5,891 bases of DNA from an uncultured Clostridia bacterium (GTDB taxonomy: Bacteria > Bacillota > Clostridia > Oscillospirales > CAG-272), in the NCBI GenBank assembly GCA_946404295.1, contig CAMJDE010000127.1:1-5891 (forward strand), given 5' to 3'. The translations under genes and the position numbers were made by a program. This document shows positions 3,425 to 5,891 of this stretch, piece after piece. Each line of letters starts with the position of its first letter. Within the stretch, counting starts at the first letter, position 1. Below the pieces are notes generated by a model that was not told where the DNA came from, did no database searches, and saw only the letters and a list, made by a program, of their open reading frames with translations.

Positions 3425-5891
3425 ATGACGGGAGAGAAGCTGCACGGCGGGGGACTGACAAGCGAGGAGGTCGAACGCTCCCGCGCGCGCCACGGGGCGA
3501 ACCGACTGACCGAGAAGAGGCGGCGCGGCTTCCTCTCCCGGCTGATCGGCAACCTTTCCGACCCGATCATCCGCGTTCTGCTCGTCTCGGTCGCGGTCGA
3601 GGTGCTGTTCACCTTCCGCTCCTGCAATCGGTTTGAGGTCGGCGGGATCCTGCTTGCCGTCCTGGTTTCGTCCCTCGTCTCGACCGCCTCGGAATACGGG
3701 AGCGAGCGCGCCTTTGAAAAACTCTCGCGCGAGGCGGCGGCGACCCGCGTCACGGTCGTCCGCGAGGGCGTGCGGCTCGAACTCTCCCGGGAGGATCTTG
3801 TCGTCGGCGACCTGCTGCTGCTCCGGGCGGGCGAGAAGATCACCGCCGACTGTCTTCTGCTCTCGGGCGAAGTGTCGCTCGACCTCTCGGCTCTGAACGG
3901 TGAGGCGCGCGAGGCGCGGCGCACCCCGGGGGACTTTTCGGGCGAATGGACGCTCGATGATCCGCACCAACTCTTTTCGGGCGCGGTCGTGACCGAGGGA
4001 GAGGGGGTCGCGCGGGTCGGACGGGTCGGCGACGCGACGGTATACGGTAAACTCGCCGCCGAACTGCAGACCGAGACGCGGATCAGCCCCCTGAAACTCC
4101 GCCTGTCCCGTCTCGCCCGGCAGATCAGCCGGATCGGCTATTTTTTCGCCGTCCTGATCGCCCTCTGCTACCTCTTCCGCGCGATCGTCGTCGGGGGCGG
4201 CTTTTCGGCCGCGGGGATCGGGGCGCTCCTGTCGGACCCCCGCTTCGTTCTCTCGACCCTGATGCGCGCCCTGACGCTCTCGATCACGGTGATCGTCGTC
4301 GCCGTTCCCGAGGGGCTGCCCATGATGATCACCGTCGTCCTCTCGTCGAATATGCGACGGATGATGCGCGATCACGTCCTGATCAAGAAACTCGTCGGTA
4401 TCGAGACGGCGGGGAGTATGAATATCCTCTTTACCGATAAGACCGGGACGCTCACCGAGGGAAAAATGAAACTCTCCCGGATCCTGCTCCCCGACGGAAA
4501 CGCGCGACGGGTCGGGGAAGTGCGGCAGGGCGCGCCCGCCGTCGCGGAGGCGCTCGCTCTCTCCGCCCGGTTCAACCGCGCGGGGGTGCTCTCCCCGGGA
4601 GAGGGACTTGCGGGCAACGCGACCGAGCGCGCGGCGGCGGAGGCGTTCCGCTCCGATCGGATCCCGGAAGGGATCCGGGCGACGGGGTTCGTACCCTTTT
4701 CCTCGGCGCGCAAGTTTTCGGCGGTCGCGCTCTCGGACGGGGCGGTTTTCGTCAAGGGCGCGCCCGACTATCTGCTCCCCCGCGTCCGGCTGGAGCTCTC
4801 CGGGGACGGACGGGTCGTTCCGTTCGACGCGGCGGCGGGGTCGCGCTTCCTTTCCGACGTGGCGCGCGCCGCGGCAAACGGCGCGCGCGTACTCGCCGTC
4901 GCGAAAGCCGAGCGGCTCTCGGATACGGTCGAGGGGCTGGGGGAATTGACCCTCGTCGCCTGTCTTTTGCTCTCCGACCGCGTTCGCCGCGACGCGCCAA
5001 AGACGCTCGAAACGCTCTGTCGCGCGGGGGTCCGGGTCGTGATGGTGACGGGCGACGTCGCGGGGACCGCCGCTTCGGTCGGCGCCGCGGCGGGGCTCTA
5101 CCGCCCCGACGCGGGCGATCTCCTCTTCGACGCCGCCGAACTGCGGGATAAAAGCGACGACGAACTCGCCGCTCTCCTCCCGCGCCTCTCGGTCGTCTGC
5201 CGCGCCGTCCCGTCGGATAAGACCCGGTTGGTCAGGGTCGCGCAGGCGGCGGGGCTGGTCGTCGGTATGACGGGCGACGGGATCAACGACGCGCCCGCCC
5301 TCCGTCTCTCGGACGTCGGATTCGCGATGGGGAGCGGGACCGACGTGGCGCGCGAGGCGGGAGACGTCGTCCTGCTTGACGACAGCATCGCGTCGGTCGC
5401 GAAAACCGTGCTCTACGGACGCACGATCTTTTCGAGCATCCGGAAGTTCATCACCTTCCAACTGACGATGAACCTCGCGGCGGTCGGCGTCTCGCTTCTC
5501 GGACAGCTGTTCGGGCTTCCGACCCCGATCACCATCGTCCAGATGCTCTGGGTCAACCTGATTATGGACACCCTCGGCGGGCTGATGTTCGCGGGCGAAG
5601 CCCCGCTCCCGTCGTTTATGCGCGAGAAGCCCAAGCGCCGCGACGAACCGATCCTGAACTGCACGATGAAGGGGCAGATCGCGTTCACCGGCGGCTATAC
5701 GCTATTGCTGTCGGTCGGATTTCTCGTCCTTCCGTTCTTCCGCCGCAGTTTCGGCTTCGACGCCGCCCCGGTGCGCTTCCTCACCGCCTTTTTCGTCCTC
5801 TTCATCTTCTCCGGGCTCTTCAACTGCGTGAACGCCCGTACCGAGCGCTTGCGCCTCTTTTCGGGGATGCTTCGCAACCGGCTCTTTCTCC
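3425..5891 (+). CDS. P-type calcium-translocating ATPase, PMCA-like (P2B), 3' end cut by window
   Basis: A membrane pump that uses ATP to export cations, most likely Ca2+. ATG at 3425 follows a GGGGGA ribosome site; 822 residues are visible and the frame is open at the window end. In order: short N-terminus with GLTSEEVERSRARHGANRL (10-28), helices M1-M2 (about 45-90), an actuator domain with NGEA at 158-161 where most P-type pumps have TGES, M3 (about 236-255), M4 with the ion-site motif VPEGLP (294-299, Glu296), phosphorylation motif DKTGTLT (Asp338), nucleotide-site KGAP (444-447), MVTGD (540-544), TGDGINDAP (616-624), M5 with QLTMN (Asn683), and M6 with QMLWVNLIMDT (Asn711, Asp715). M7 and M8 are near 755-772 and 783-803, followed by a PMCA-like FNCVNAR...LFSGMLRNRLF segment. 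Only M9-M10 and the C-terminus seem missing. The M6 block and the lack of an acidic residue in M5 favour the PMCA type, with one Ca2+ site, over SERCA. No calmodulin-type tail can be judged. Confidence 0.94.
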   Translation, partial: MTGEKLHGGGLTSEEVERSRARHGANRLTEKRRRGFLSRLIGNLSDPIIRVLLVSVAVEVLFTFRSCNRFEVGGILLAVLVSSLVSTASEYGSERAFEKLSREAAATRVTVVREGVRLELSREDLVVGDLLLLRAGEKITADCLLLSGEVSLDLSALNGEAREARRTPGDFSGEWTLDDPHQLFSGAVVTEGEGVARVGRVGDATVYGKLAAELQTETRISPLKLRLSRLARQISRIGYFFAVLIALCYLFRAIVVGGGFSAAGIGALLSDPRFVLSTLMRALTLSITVIVVAVPEGLPMMITVVLSSNMRRMMRDHVLIKKLVGIETAGSMNILFTDKTGTLTEGKMKLSRILLPDGNARRVGEVRQGAPAVAEALALSARFNRAGVLSPGEGLAGNATERAAAEAFRSDRIPEGIRATGFVPFSSARKFSAVALSDGAVFVKGAPDYLLPRVRLELSGDGRVVPFDAAAGSRFLSDVARAAANGARVLAVAKAERLSDTVEGLGELTLVACLLLSDRVRRDAPKTLETLCRAGVRVVMVTGDVAGTAASVGAAAGLYRPDAGDLLFDAAELRDKSDDELAALLPRLSVVCRAVPSDKTRLVRVAQAAGLVVGMTGDGINDAPALRLSDVGFAMGSGTDVAREAGDVVLLDDSIASVAKTVLYGRTIFSSIRKFITFQLTMNLAAVGVSLLGQLFGLPTPITIVQMLWVNLIMDTLGGLMFAGEAPLPSFMREKPKRRDEPILNCTMKGQIAFTGGYTLLLSVGFLVLPFFRRSFGFDAAPVRFLTAFFVLFIFSGLFNCVNARTERLRLFSGMLRNRLFL

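Noticed and set aside
3091..3924. N-terminal extension of the carboxyltransferase to an upstream start inside the ATPase gene
   Set aside because: The extra part crosses the promoter and leader and then the opposite strand of a confident ATPase gene. It has no family resemblance, and the predicted transcription start lies inside it.
3362..5461. A 699-codon open frame on the minus strand opposite the ATPase gene
   Set aside because: The translation is Arg/Asp/Gly-rich low-quality sequence without a recognisable domain. The plus strand carries every motif of a P-type ATPase in order. Long antisense frames are expected in GC-rich genes with G/C third positions.
1..5891. A wholly new multi-gene system
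   Set aside because: All five genes belong to known families (four decarboxylase subunits and a calcium ATPase). Novelty, if any, is in the control region and in subfamily-level motif changes.

Overview
The window is a GC-rich, densely coding bacterial segment. It holds two divergent transcription units separated by a 334-base control region. The gene content and motifs suggest an anaerobic, fermentative, high-GC member of the Clostridia/Firmicutes: a membrane sodium-pumping decarboxylase and a PMCA-like P-type calcium ATPase. This is an inference from family resemblance only. Codons in all genes strongly favour G or C at the third position, and nothing looks recently acquired.

The left half (1-3090) reads leftward and encodes a biotin-dependent, sodium-translocating decarboxylase. 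In transcription order the genes are: carboxyltransferase (alpha-like, 1732-3090), a small one-helix gamma subunit (1382-1717), the biotin carrier (980-1342), and the membrane beta subunit (957 to beyond base 1, so cut by the window). Gaps are 14, 39 and 22 bases, which fits one operon. In such complexes the carboxyltransferase moves CO2 from an acyl-CoA or keto-acid to biotin on the carrier. The beta subunit then releases the CO2 while moving Na+ out, and gamma holds the complex together. The substrate cannot be read from the sequence. The carboxyltransferase is an acyl-CoA type, so methylmalonyl-, malonyl- or glutaconyl-CoA are more likely than oxaloacetate.

The middle (3091-3424) is noncoding. 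It carries a near-consensus sigma-70-type promoter for the leftward operon, with two identical 9-base repeats bracketing its -10 box. Below it lies a leader of about 175 nt containing four hairpins. The last hairpin sits exactly between a strong Shine-Dalgarno sequence and the only plausible start codons (TTG) of the carboxyltransferase. The rightward promoter is less clear, with two weak candidates.

The right part (3425-5891) reads rightward and encodes a P2-type ATPase closest in motif to plasma-membrane (PMCA-type) calcium pumps. It runs off the window after 822 residues, probably with only the last two membrane helices missing.

I see no RNA gene, CRISPR array, insertion sequence or phage gene. 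The gene set is a known kind. The more unusual content is in the control region and in a few altered motifs of the carboxyltransferase, beta subunit and ATPase.
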